Source: Betaproteobacteria bacterium
GTDB taxonomy: Bacteria; Pseudomonadota; Gammaproteobacteria; Burkholderiales; SG8-39
Reading direction: 5' to 3'
Assembly (NCBI GenBank): GCA_009693435.1
Contig: SHXF01000018.1
Span: 1 to 53,384 of the forward strand
DNA length: 53,384 nt
The notes beneath the pieces are model-generated. The model saw only the letters and a list, made by a program, of their open reading frames with translations, did no database searches and was not told where the DNA came from. The translations under genes were made by a program, and so were the position numbers. This document shows positions 40,828 to 48,207 of this stretch, in pieces. Position 1 is the first letter of the stretch. Each line of letters starts with the position of its first letter.

Positions 40828-41487
40828 ATGAGCACAGCAACCCTATCCGCACCCGGGAACACCACCGCGACGCGCCCCGCCGCACTGGGCGGCGCCCTGG
40901 AGCGCAATCTCACACCGCGCATGCTCAACCATGCCGCCTACGTCACCCACGATGTGGCCGCCACGGCGGATTTCTACACCCGCATACTCGGCATGGAACT
41001 GGCGAGCACGATTTTCGACGACCACGTGCCTTCGACCGGGGACAAATTTCCGTACTTCCACATATTCTTTCGCATGTCGGACGGCTCGACCATCGCGTTT
41101 TTCGAAGTCGCCGACCTGCCGCCGCCGGCGAAGGCCTCGCATCCGGCGTACGACGTGTTCAACCACATGGCTTTGCAGGTCAGCGACCCGGCCGAGCTGC
41201 GCCGCTGGAAGGACTGGCTGGTGGCCAACGGCGTCGAGCTGATCGGCCCGATCAATCACAAGGGCATGATAGAGAGCATCTACTTCCACGATCCGAACGG
41301 CTATCGTCTGGAACTGACCATTCCGCTCGATCCGGAATGGAACCGCCACACCACCCAGGGCTATGCCGACCTGAAGCAGTGGGTCGATACCAAGGAGGCG
41401 GCGAAGCGCGAAGGCCGCGATCCGGGCAAGGCGCTGGTGGAGATGATCCGCGACGTGCGCAAGCGCTACGGCACGCCGGTCAGCTGA
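40828..41487 (+). CDS. VOC-family dioxygenase/glyoxalase-like protein
   Basis: A 219-residue protein with an ATG after GAGGAGGAG. The VOC domain spans about residues 30-175: 'LNHAAYVTHDVAATADFYTRILGMELAS' gives the first metal-ligand His, 'VFNHMALQVSDPAELRRWKDWLVANGVELIG' the second, and 'YFHDPNGYRLELTIPL' the ligand Glu. The three ligands fit a mononuclear metal site, as in extradiol dioxygenases or glyoxalase I. About 30 residues precede and 45 follow the domain. It lies 11 bp upstream of an alcohol dehydrogenase gene and is co-transcribed with it. Confidence 0.85.
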   Translation: MSTATLSAPGNTTATRPAALGGALERNLTPRMLNHAAYVTHDVAATADFYTRILGMELASTIFDDHVPSTGDKFPYFHIFFRMSDGSTIAFFEVADLPPPAKASHPAYDVFNHMALQVSDPAELRRWKDWLVANGVELIGPINHKGMIESIYFHDPNGYRLELTIPLDPEWNRHTTQGYADLKQWVDTKEAAKREGRDPGKALVEMIRDVRKRYGTPVS

Positions 41488-41498
41488 GGGAGGACGCG

Positions 41499-42449
41499 AT
41501 GAAAGCCGCCATTTATGCGCCCCCGGGCGCCGAGATTCGCGATGTTCCGACGCCCGCGGTCAAGCCCAACGAGGTGCTGGTGAGGGTTCGCGCCTGCGGC
41601 CTGAACCGGTCCGATCTCGCGGGCGTCTCGGCTTCGCCGGCCAAGGTCATCGGCATGGAATGGTCGGGCGAGGTGGCCGAGGTCGGCGCTGCCGTCACGC
41701 GTTTCAAGGCGGGCGATCGCGTCATGTGCACCGGCAGCGGTGGCTGGGCCGAATACGCGGTCACGGACTGGGGGCGGGTCTGCCCCATACCGGGCAATGA
41801 TTTTGGCTTCGAGGAAGCGGCCACGCTGCCTGCGGCCCTGCAGACCATGCACGATGCGCTGGTCACCAATGCCAGGCTGCAGGGCGGCGAGTCGGTGCTG
41901 ATCCAGGGCGCGAGTTCCGGCGTCGGCATGATGGCGATGCAGATAGCAAAATTTCTCGGCGCGGGCGTGGTGATCGGCACATCGACCGATCCGGCACGGC
42001 GAGCACGGCTGGCCGAGTTTGGGGCGGACCTTGCGCTCGACTCGCGCGACCCCGGCTGGGTGCAGGCGGTACTCGATGCCACGGGGGGCAAGGGCGCCGA
42101 TGTGATCGTCGACCAGGTTTCCACACCGATGTTCAACCAGACTATGCAGGCGGCGGCGGTGCGCGGGCGCATCGTCAACGTGGGACGGCTGGGCGGTGCC
42201 ACGGGTGAATTCGATTTCAACCTGCACGCGTTGAAGCGCCTGCAGTACATAGGCGTCACTTTCCGCAGCCGCACGCCGGAGGAGATCCGCTTGCTGAACG
42301 AGCGCATGCTGGCGGACTTGTCGGATGCGGTCGCGACGCGCAAGCTGCGCTTGCCGATCGACCGGACCTTCCCGCTGGCCGAGGCGACAGCGGCAATGGC
42401 GCACACGCGCTCCAACGCGCACTTCGGGAAGGTCATGCTGGCGGTCTGA
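41499..42449 (+). CDS. Zinc-type alcohol dehydrogenase / quinone oxidoreductase superfamily
   Basis: A 316-residue MDR-superfamily protein: 'MKAAIYAPPGAEIRDVPTPAVKPNEVLVRVRACGLNRSDLAG', 'GMEWSGEVAEVGAAVTRFKAGDRVM', and a nucleotide-binding 'SVLIQGASSGVGMMAMQIAKFLGAGVVIGTSTD'. The Cys/His catalytic zinc ligands of true alcohol dehydrogenases are not visible ('CGLNRSD' in place of 'CG.C..D'), so a zinc-free NAD(P)H:quinone or enone reductase is more likely. Start at 41499 after GGGAGG. Last gene of the LLM-VOC-ADH operon. Confidence 0.86.
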   Translation: MKAAIYAPPGAEIRDVPTPAVKPNEVLVRVRACGLNRSDLAGVSASPAKVIGMEWSGEVAEVGAAVTRFKAGDRVMCTGSGGWAEYAVTDWGRVCPIPGNDFGFEEAATLPAALQTMHDALVTNARLQGGESVLIQGASSGVGMMAMQIAKFLGAGVVIGTSTDPARRARLAEFGADLALDSRDPGWVQAVLDATGGKGADVIVDQVSTPMFNQTMQAAAVRGRIVNVGRLGGATGEFDFNLHALKRLQYIGVTFRSRTPEEIRLLNERMLADLSDAVATRKLRLPIDRTFPLAEATAAMAHTRSNAHFGKVMLAV

Positions 42450-42519
42450 AGGGCTTATGCAGTGCGTTGTCAATTCGGAAACGTACGAGTTTCTGCGCCA
42501 GCCGGGATTCTTTTCAACC

Positions 42520-43068
42520 GCGCCGGCCGCAGGCCAATTCATCCGCCACAGCGCTGCATTCAGCGCCGTGGCAAAGACGACCCATGCGACATAGGAAACG
42601 AACAGCGCGCCTGCCAGCCGGTCGATGCGCCAGAACAGCACTGCCGTGGCGATGATGGTTGCCGGCAGCAGCACGATCTCGGCGAGCGCGATGCCGACCA
42701 GACGGGCGCCGAAGAACGGGAACGACCAGCCGAGGTTGAGCGCGAGCTACAGCGCCCAGGCACTCAGCGCGCGGCGTGCTCCGGGCGAGCCGTGGCGGCG
42801 CCACACGCGCCAGGCGGCGACGGTCATGATCAGATAGAGCGTGGTCCACACCGGACCGAACACCCGGTTCGGGGGGATTGAACGCGGGCTTGGCCAGCCC
42901 GACGTACCACGTCGTCACGCTGGTCGCGGTTATTGCGCCGCCCGTTGCAGCCACCGCGAGGCACAGCGCCACGAAGGCCGGCAGCGCAGCGCCTTCGCGG
43001 ATGCGCTGGCGGCTGTGAGCGTTGCGGGCGGGTTCCATGCGGCGGATTGTATGCTGTGTGAACCGCAT
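42520..43068 (-). pseudogene. tspO: TspO/MBR family protein, disrupted by frameshift and nonsense codon
   Basis: The N-terminal part ('LPAFVALCLAVAATGGAITATSVTTWYVGLAKPAFNPP') is a normal TspO start. After the run of six C (plus-strand G 42871-42876) the frame is lost. Skipping one base restores 'NRVFGPVWTTLYLIMTVAAWRVW', then a TAG (42749-42747) replaces the usual Gln in 'WALQLALNLGWS'. Beyond it 'FFGARLVGIALAEIVLLPATIIATAVLFW' and 'VSYVAWVVFATALNAALWRMN' complete the five-helix protein, which then runs on without its own stop. TspO proteins bind porphyrins in the membrane. Two independent lesions argue against a sequencing error. Confidence 0.8.
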
Positions 43069-43137
43069 GATCGTCGTTTGGCGCCGGAGTGCGGCTCAAC
43101 GGTTGCGCTGTCGATCTTTCGGTTTTGCAGGCGGCGC

Positions 43138-43170
43138 GTTGGGGTTTGCTACGCTCACCGCCAACCTACT
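43138..43170. repeat. REP-like palindrome, copy 2 (diverged)
   Basis: GTTGGGG, then 'TTTGCTACGCTCACCG', then CCAACCTACT. It shares the GTTGGGGTT.GCT.CGCT.AC frame with the copy at 38478, with imperfect arms. It lies between the tspO pseudogene start and the end of the hypothetical gene. Confidence 0.5.
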
Positions 43171-43217
43171 CCGAGGCACTTTTTCCATCCCGGCATTGGC
43201 TGAAAGGGCGGGGCAGT

Positions 43218-43730
43218 TCAGAAGTGCCAGAAGCCGCGCTTGCGCAGCAACTGGTACTTGACCAGCTTCCCGGTGACCATGCATTTGAATATGGAGTCGA
43301 GGGAGGCCTCGTTGAATGGGCGCTCTTCGGTGCTTAGGCCCGACCATGTCAACTTGATTCTTCTGCTCAGGTAATAGCCCCTTTCCGGCTGCCACCGGAT
43401 CCAGAAGTTATTGCTCTTATTCGCGTTCATCTTGGGCCAGAAATATCTCAGCGCGTCCCCGGTAAAGCCAATGCCGGATGCATTCTCGGCGAGTAGCAGG
43501 ACCTGAAAGATCGAACGCTCGGGTGAGAATTTGATTTCCGAGGCGGTTTGGCGGACAAGTCGGAGTTCGGGCGGCAAGTCGCCATTCTTGCGCTCGAACT
43601 GTTCCCACAGGGCGGCTATCTTTGCGGATTCGGTTTCGGGCGTCGTGTCGGCCTTTTTTTTCGAATTGGCTCCGCTTCGTTTCGCCTCGGCCTTCTGCCG
43701 CCTTCGCAACTCTTTATCTATCCAGGACAT
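43218..43730 (-). CDS. Conserved-looking hypothetical protein
   Basis: A 170-residue soluble protein starting MSWIDKELRRRQKAEAKRSGANSKKK. The first 35 residues are a lysine/arginine-rich helix. The remainder ('KIAALWEQFERKNGDLPPELRLVRQ...IKFSPERSIFQVLLLAENASGIGF', 'NNFWIRWQPERGYYLSRRI') looks like a mixed alpha/beta domain. Codon use matches the surrounding genes and the frame is intact, so it is probably real. No family recognised; no membrane segment or signal peptide. It is monocistronic; the 43731-44001 spacer before the next gene shows nothing else. Confidence 0.65.
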   Translation of the reverse strand: MSWIDKELRRRQKAEAKRSGANSKKKADTTPETESAKIAALWEQFERKNGDLPPELRLVRQTASEIKFSPERSIFQVLLLAENASGIGFTGDALRYFWPKMNANKSNNFWIRWQPERGYYLSRRIKLTWSGLSTEERPFNEASLDSIFKCMVTGKLVKYQLLRKRGFWHF

Positions 43731-44001
43731 GCGTCGATTCTACGATGAGGGTTGGTGTGTCGCCTGACGTTCACGGCCTGCGACATGGGGAAGCGCGCTG
43801 CGCTGCAGGGGACTCGCGTTCAACATGAGGGTATCCAGCGCTTTCTCTTGAGCCTTGCGGTTCACGCAACGCGATTATCGCGTGCCGCGGCGTGCGAGGG
43901 AACAGGGCGCTGCGAAAATGGGGGCAGGGGTCGCGCGCTTGCGGCCACGGTACACTGGCACCTTTGCGGGATTCGTCCCCGCGCTCATCCTCCCCGCGCC
44001 C

Positions 44002-45360
44002 ATGGCCCCAACCCACCCCGGCAAGATCCTGGCCGAATTCGCCGCCACCCTGACCTATGCCGCAATCCCCAAGCCGGTGCTGCGCCGCGCGGAAGACCTG
44101 TTTCTCGACTGGCTGGCGTGCGCGCTCGCCGGCAAGGGCGCGCGGCCAGTGGAGACGATTGCACGCTTTGCCGAGCAGATGGGCGGGGCCGCAGGCCCCT
44201 GCGAGATCCTTGTGCACCGCACGCGCAGCAGTCCGCTCTGCGCGGCGCTGGCCAACGCGGCCGCCTCGCACTACGCAGAGCAGGACGATGTGCATAACGG
44301 GTCGGTGTTCCATCCGGCGACTGTGGTCTTCCCGCCTGCGCTGGCGGTGGCGCAGGCGCTGGGCAGGAGCGGCGCCGAGTTGCTGGCGGCGGCGGTCGCG
44401 GGGTATGAAACGGGCATAAGAGTCGGCGAATTTCTCGGCGTTACCCATTACAGGATATTTCACACGACCGGCACCGCCGGAACGCTGGCCGCGGCGGCGG
44501 CGGTGGGTAACCTGCTGCGCCTCACGCCGGCGCAGATGCTGCATGCGTTCGGCTCTGCGGGCACGCAATCGGCCGGACTGTGGGAATTCCTGCGCGAAGC
44601 TGCCGATTCAAAGCAGTTGCATGCGGCGCATGCCGCGGGTGCCGGACTCACCGCGGCCTATCTGGCCGAGGAGGGCTTCACCGGCGCCGGGCGCATCCTC
44701 GATGGAGTTCAGGGGCTGGCCGCCGGCATGTCGAAGAACGCCGATCCGGCGCGCCTCACCGATCGCCTGGGTGCGCGCTGGACGCTCGCCGAGACCTCGT
44801 TCAAGTTCCACGCCGCGTGCAGGCACACGCACCCGGCGGCCGATGCGCTGCAGCAGGTGATGCACGCGCATGCCTTGAGCGCGCGGCAGGTAAGGCGCGT
44901 AACGGCGCGCGTGCATCAGGCTGCGATCGACGTGCTCGGTCCGGTGACCGATCCGCAGACCGTGCACCAGTCCAAATTTTCCATGGGCACGGTGCTCGCC
45001 ATGATTGCCCTGCATGGCCGTGCCGGCCTTGCCGAATTCGATGCGCATTACGGCGATGCGGACGTCGCGACCTTCCGCAACAAGGTGGCGATGGTGGCGG
45101 ACGCGGAGGTCGAGGCGGCTTACCCCGCGCGCTGGATCGGCAAGGTGGAAGTCGAAACCGAAGACGGGCGCTGCATCGAAGGGCGCGTGGACGAACCCAA
45201 GGGAGATCCCGGCAACAGTTTGAACCGCGCCGAACTGGAGGACAAGGCGATGCGCCTTGCGCTATATCAGGGCGGCGCGAGCGCGGTGGAGATGCAGCGC
45301 GTGATCGGACTCGTCTGGTCGCTGGCGGAGAGCGCCAGGGTGCCGGTGTTTCTGGAGTAG
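44002..45360 (+). CDS. MmgE/PrpD family protein
   Basis: 452 residues from MAPTHPGKILAEFAATLTYAAIP; an open frame back to 43855 has no ribosome-binding site. Family marks: 'RAEDLFLDWLACALAGKG', 'ASHYAEQDDVHNGSVFHPATVVFPPALAVAQ', 'GYETGIRVGEFLG', 'HAFGSAGTQSAGLWEF' and 'FHAACRHTHPAADAL'. PrpD dehydrates 2-methylcitrate. Relatives with 'DVHNGSVFHP' but no prp operon, as here, include cis-aconitate-decarboxylase-like and iminodisuccinate-type enzymes, so only the fold is assigned. Confidence 0.86.
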   Translation: MAPTHPGKILAEFAATLTYAAIPKPVLRRAEDLFLDWLACALAGKGARPVETIARFAEQMGGAAGPCEILVHRTRSSPLCAALANAAASHYAEQDDVHNGSVFHPATVVFPPALAVAQALGRSGAELLAAAVAGYETGIRVGEFLGVTHYRIFHTTGTAGTLAAAAAVGNLLRLTPAQMLHAFGSAGTQSAGLWEFLREAADSKQLHAAHAAGAGLTAAYLAEEGFTGAGRILDGVQGLAAGMSKNADPARLTDRLGARWTLAETSFKFHAACRHTHPAADALQQVMHAHALSARQVRRVTARVHQAAIDVLGPVTDPQTVHQSKFSMGTVLAMIALHGRAGLAEFDAHYGDADVATFRNKVAMVADAEVEAAYPARWIGKVEVETEDGRCIEGRVDEPKGDPGNSLNRAELEDKAMRLALYQGGASAVEMQRVIGLVWSLAESARVPVFLE

Positions 45361-45440
45361 CACGCAGATCGGATGGTTCAAAATCAGGCCGACGGCCGCT
45401 GCCCTCGGCCGGCGGTAAAAATGCCTCCAGCGAGCATGCT

Positions 45441-45550
45441 GTAACCTATGGTGACCTAGGGTGACCTAGGGTGACCTAGGGTGACCTAGGGTGACATAGG
45501 GTGACCTTTTGTGACCTTTTGTGACCTATCGTTACCTATAGTGATTCGAG
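45441..45550 (+). repeat. 10-bp tandem repeat (eleven units) upstream of the PilZ-like gene
   Basis: Units from 45441: GTAACCTATG, GTGACCTAGG four times, GTGACATAGG, GTGACCTTTT twice, GTGACCTATC, GTTACCTATA, GTGATTCGAG, in strict 10-bp register. The central copies contain the palindrome CCTAGG. It ends 48 bp before the ATG at 45599. Confidence 0.95.
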
Positions 45551-45598
45551 CGACGTATCGGGCGTGCTACGATTGTTGCCACTTTTCCGGGGGAATTC

Positions 45599-47104
45599 AT
45601 GCTGAATTTTTTTGGCGGCGGGCGGCCCGACCATCCCATGGCCGACCCGAAAGAAGCGCGTCGCATACTGGCGGAACTGTCTGCGCAGGAAGTCAAGGCG
45701 CTGGAAGAACTCGCCAAGTGGAACGAATCGGTGAGCAGTGTCGAAGGGTTCAAACTGTCCGAGCGCATCGAGCTGATGACGTCGCTCGACGAGGCCGCGC
45801 TGCCACGGGCGCGCAAGTTGTCGCGCGATTACTTCGGCGCGCAGCGGCCATCGCGCTACCAGGAAAGCCAGATGTGGACCCAGCTTCACGAGTACTGGCG
45901 TCAGGCCGGTCACGCCTGGGCGCGCGTCCTCGACCTGGTTCTGCAGGGGGGCAAGGGCGCGGATGTCAAGGCGCTGCCGCAACTCGCCGCGCGCGCGTTG
46001 CGTGCGTTCGGCCAGCAGGTGAAATGGCAGCACATGCGCTATGGCCCGGTTGATCCCGCGGTGTGGGGAGCGCTGAACAAGATCGCTCTTGTAGCCGAGG
46101 AGCGCGGCATGGCCGACGCCAAGGTGACACTGTCGGCGACGATGCCGGGCGAGACCTGCGCCCGTCAGGAGTACCTCAAGGCGGCGATGTTCAGTGCCAG
46201 TTCTCCCGACGGCTTGCTGCCGCTGCAGATCGAGCTGGCCGAGCGTCTCATCGCCGACCTGGCGACGAATTTCGCGATGTCCAAGGAGCCGGCGCGAGAA
46301 CTGCTTTTCTGGACTGACCTGCAGCGCCCGACATCGCCGCAGCGCGCGCTGAAGGCGATGCCGGAAACGTCGGGCCTGCGCTGTTTCGGCCCGGGATCGG
46401 CGGTCTCGATCCTCGACGGCCACATGCAGAAGATCAGGGCGAGCGGCACGGTTCCCACCAGCATCAATCTGGGCGGCACCTATGAGCCCGAGGTGGTGGT
46501 CGAGGTGATGAAGCACCTGACCATTTATTGGGCTTATGAACCGCAGGAACGCAGGCATCCCCGGGTTGCAGTCAAATCGCGCCTCACCATCGCCCACGGT
46601 TTCCAGGGTGCGCTCGATTCGCTGGGCGGGGGCGGTGCGCTGGATTTCGACAAGAAAGCCGCGGAAACCTGGATTGCCGAGAATGTCAGCCCCGGCGGAT
46701 TTGGCGCCGTCGTGCAGCAGATGAAAAGCGACTGGCTGCGTGTCGGCGCGTTGCTCGCCATGCAACCCGATGGCGGCGGCGACTGGGTCGTGGGCATTGT
46801 GCGGCGGGTAAGTCGCGTATCGATACAGGAAGCACGGGTCGGTATTGAGACGATTTCAAACTCGCCATCCGTAGTCACGTTCAATCTGGGCCCGCTGGCC
46901 GCGCAAGTCGGCCTGTTGCTGCCGGCGACGGACCCGGGAGCGGGAACGGTATCGATCGCCCTGCCACCGGAGGTCTACGTGCGCGGCATCAATCCCGAAG
47001 CGCATATTGGCGGCCGCGATCGCTTCTACATGCAGGCCGGGGAATCCGAACACGCCGACGACTACGAACTGCTGCGCTTCCGTGAAATGCTCCGGGACGG
47101 ATAG
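45599..47104 (+). CDS. Conserved protein with a C-terminal PilZ-like domain
   Basis: A 501-residue soluble protein starting MLNFFGGGRPDHPMADPKEARRIL. Residues 1-300 are mostly helical and not recognised ('QEVKALEELAKWNESVSSVEGF', 'LPRARKLSRDYF'). At about 317 'YEPQERRHPRVAVKSRLTI' provides the RxxxR motif, and at about 361 'WIAENVSPGGFGAVV' the (D/N)xSxxG motif of PilZ c-di-GMP-binding domains. A beta-rich part follows ('WLRVGALLAMQPDGGGDWVVGIVRRVSR'). The two motifs are about 40 residues apart, longer than usual. It is probably a cytoplasmic c-di-GMP receptor with a novel N-terminal output region; binding is inference from the motifs. Confidence 0.7.
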   Translation: MLNFFGGGRPDHPMADPKEARRILAELSAQEVKALEELAKWNESVSSVEGFKLSERIELMTSLDEAALPRARKLSRDYFGAQRPSRYQESQMWTQLHEYWRQAGHAWARVLDLVLQGGKGADVKALPQLAARALRAFGQQVKWQHMRYGPVDPAVWGALNKIALVAEERGMADAKVTLSATMPGETCARQEYLKAAMFSASSPDGLLPLQIELAERLIADLATNFAMSKEPARELLFWTDLQRPTSPQRALKAMPETSGLRCFGPGSAVSILDGHMQKIRASGTVPTSINLGGTYEPEVVVEVMKHLTIYWAYEPQERRHPRVAVKSRLTIAHGFQGALDSLGGGGALDFDKKAAETWIAENVSPGGFGAVVQQMKSDWLRVGALLAMQPDGGGDWVVGIVRRVSRVSIQEARVGIETISNSPSVVTFNLGPLAAQVGLLLPATDPGAGTVSIALPPEVYVRGINPEAHIGGRDRFYMQAGESEHADDYELLRFREMLRDG

Positions 47105-47108
47105 CGGC

Positions 47109-47178
47109 GGGTATCAATTAACGGGTATCAACCAACAGGTATCAATCAACGGGTACCAACCGGCAGGAACCAACCGGC
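47109..47178. repeat. 14-bp tandem repeat (five units) between convergent genes
   Basis: GGGTATCAATTAAC, GGGTATCAACCAAC, AGGTATCAATCAAC, GGGTACCAACCGGC, AGGAACCAACCGGC, then a partial AGGTCCTGAC. It fills nearly the whole gap between the PilZ-like stop (47104, plus) and the quinone oxidoreductase stop (47188, minus). It is the only array in the window that is 3' to both neighbours. Confidence 0.9.
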
Positions 47179-47187
47179 AGGTCCTGA

Positions 47188-48159
47188 CTACGGCAGCAGC
47201 ACAACCGATCCAGTGGTTTTGCGCGCGGCCAGATCGGCGTGAGCCCGCGCGGCGTCCTTGAGCGGGTAGCGGTGCTTGACGGCTATCTTCACCTTGCCCG
47301 ATTCCACTATCGCAAACAACTCTGCCGTAGCCGCCTCGAGTTCCGCGCGGGTGAACGTGAAGTCGATCATCGCCGGGCGGATGAGCGAAAGCGATCCTTT
47401 GGCGAGCATGCGCAGATCGAACGGCGGCACCGGCCCGGAGGCATTGCCGAAGTTCACCAGAATGCCGCGCCGCCGCAGGCATTCAACGGACTGCAGCACC
47501 GTGTCCTTGCCGACCGAGTCGTACACCACCGGCACACCGGCGCCGCCGGTGATCTCCTTCACCCGTTCGACGAAGTTATCGCGCGTGTAGACGATGGCGT
47601 GTTCGCAGCCATGCGCGCGGGCGAGCGAGGCCTTCTCGTCGGATCCGACCGTACCGATGACGGTCGCGCCCAGCGACTTCGCCCACTGGCAGGCGATCAG
47701 TCCGACGCCGCCCGCAGCGGCGTGGAACACGATGGTGTCGCCTGGGCCCACCTTGTAGATCTGCCGCAACAGGTACTGCGAGGTCAGTCCCTTGAGCATC
47801 ATCGCGGCGGCTGTGTCGAATGAAATGCCCTCCGGCAGCTTCAGCACGCGCGCGGCCGGCATGACGCGCGCTTCGCTGTACGCGCCCAGCGGTCCGCCGG
47901 CGTAGGCAGCGCGGTCGCCCGCTTGCAGCGCGGTGACACCGCTGCCCACGGCTTCGATCACGCCCGCGCCTTCGGTGCCGATACTCGAGGGAACCGGCAT
48001 CGGGTACATGCCGGAGCGCTGATAGACGTCGACGAAATTGAGGCCGACCGCCTGGTGGCGGATGCGCACCTCGCCCGGTCCCGGGTCGCCGACTTCGACC
48101 TCCTCCCACTGCAGAACGTCCGGACCGCCTTGCTGGTGAAACCGGATTGCCTTGGTCAT
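47188..48159 (-). CDS. NADPH:quinone oxidoreductase (Qor/zeta-crystallin type)
   Basis: A 323-residue zinc-free MDR protein: 'MTKAIRFHQQGGPDVLQWEEVEVGDPGPGEVRIRHQAVGLNFVDVYQRSGMYP' (Qor N-terminus with LNFVDVYxRxGxY), 'GTEGAGVIEAVGSGV', 'AMMLKGLTSQYLLRQIYKVGPGDTIVFHAAAGGVGLIACQWAKSLGATVIGTVG' (NADPH site) and 'SVGKDTVLQSVECLRRRGILVNFGNASGPV'. It reduces quinones by one electron in the cytoplasm. Closer to E. coli Qor than the dehydrogenase at 41499. It may share a transcript with the Bug gene upstream (48-bp gap). Confidence 0.9.
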   Translation of the reverse strand: MTKAIRFHQQGGPDVLQWEEVEVGDPGPGEVRIRHQAVGLNFVDVYQRSGMYPMPVPSSIGTEGAGVIEAVGSGVTALQAGDRAAYAGGPLGAYSEARVMPAARVLKLPEGISFDTAAAMMLKGLTSQYLLRQIYKVGPGDTIVFHAAAGGVGLIACQWAKSLGATVIGTVGSDEKASLARAHGCEHAIVYTRDNFVERVKEITGGAGVPVVYDSVGKDTVLQSVECLRRRGILVNFGNASGPVPPFDLRMLAKGSLSLIRPAMIDFTFTRAELEAATAELFAIVESGKVKIAVKHRYPLKDAARAHADLAARKTTGSVVLLP

Positions 48160-48207
48160 GTTCGCTCCAGGTGTGAAACAAATGAATGCGGGTGTGCCCG
48201 CTTCCGG

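Noticed and set aside
41466..42674. Minus-strand ORF containing the TspO C-terminus and running through the alcohol dehydrogenase
   Set aside because: Only the first 45 or so codons are TspO-derived; the rest is antisense to the dehydrogenase. Treated as part of the tspO pseudogene.
36691..45550. CRISPR array
   Set aside because: The repeats are directly contiguous and short (10-18 bp) without unique spacers, and there are no cas genes.
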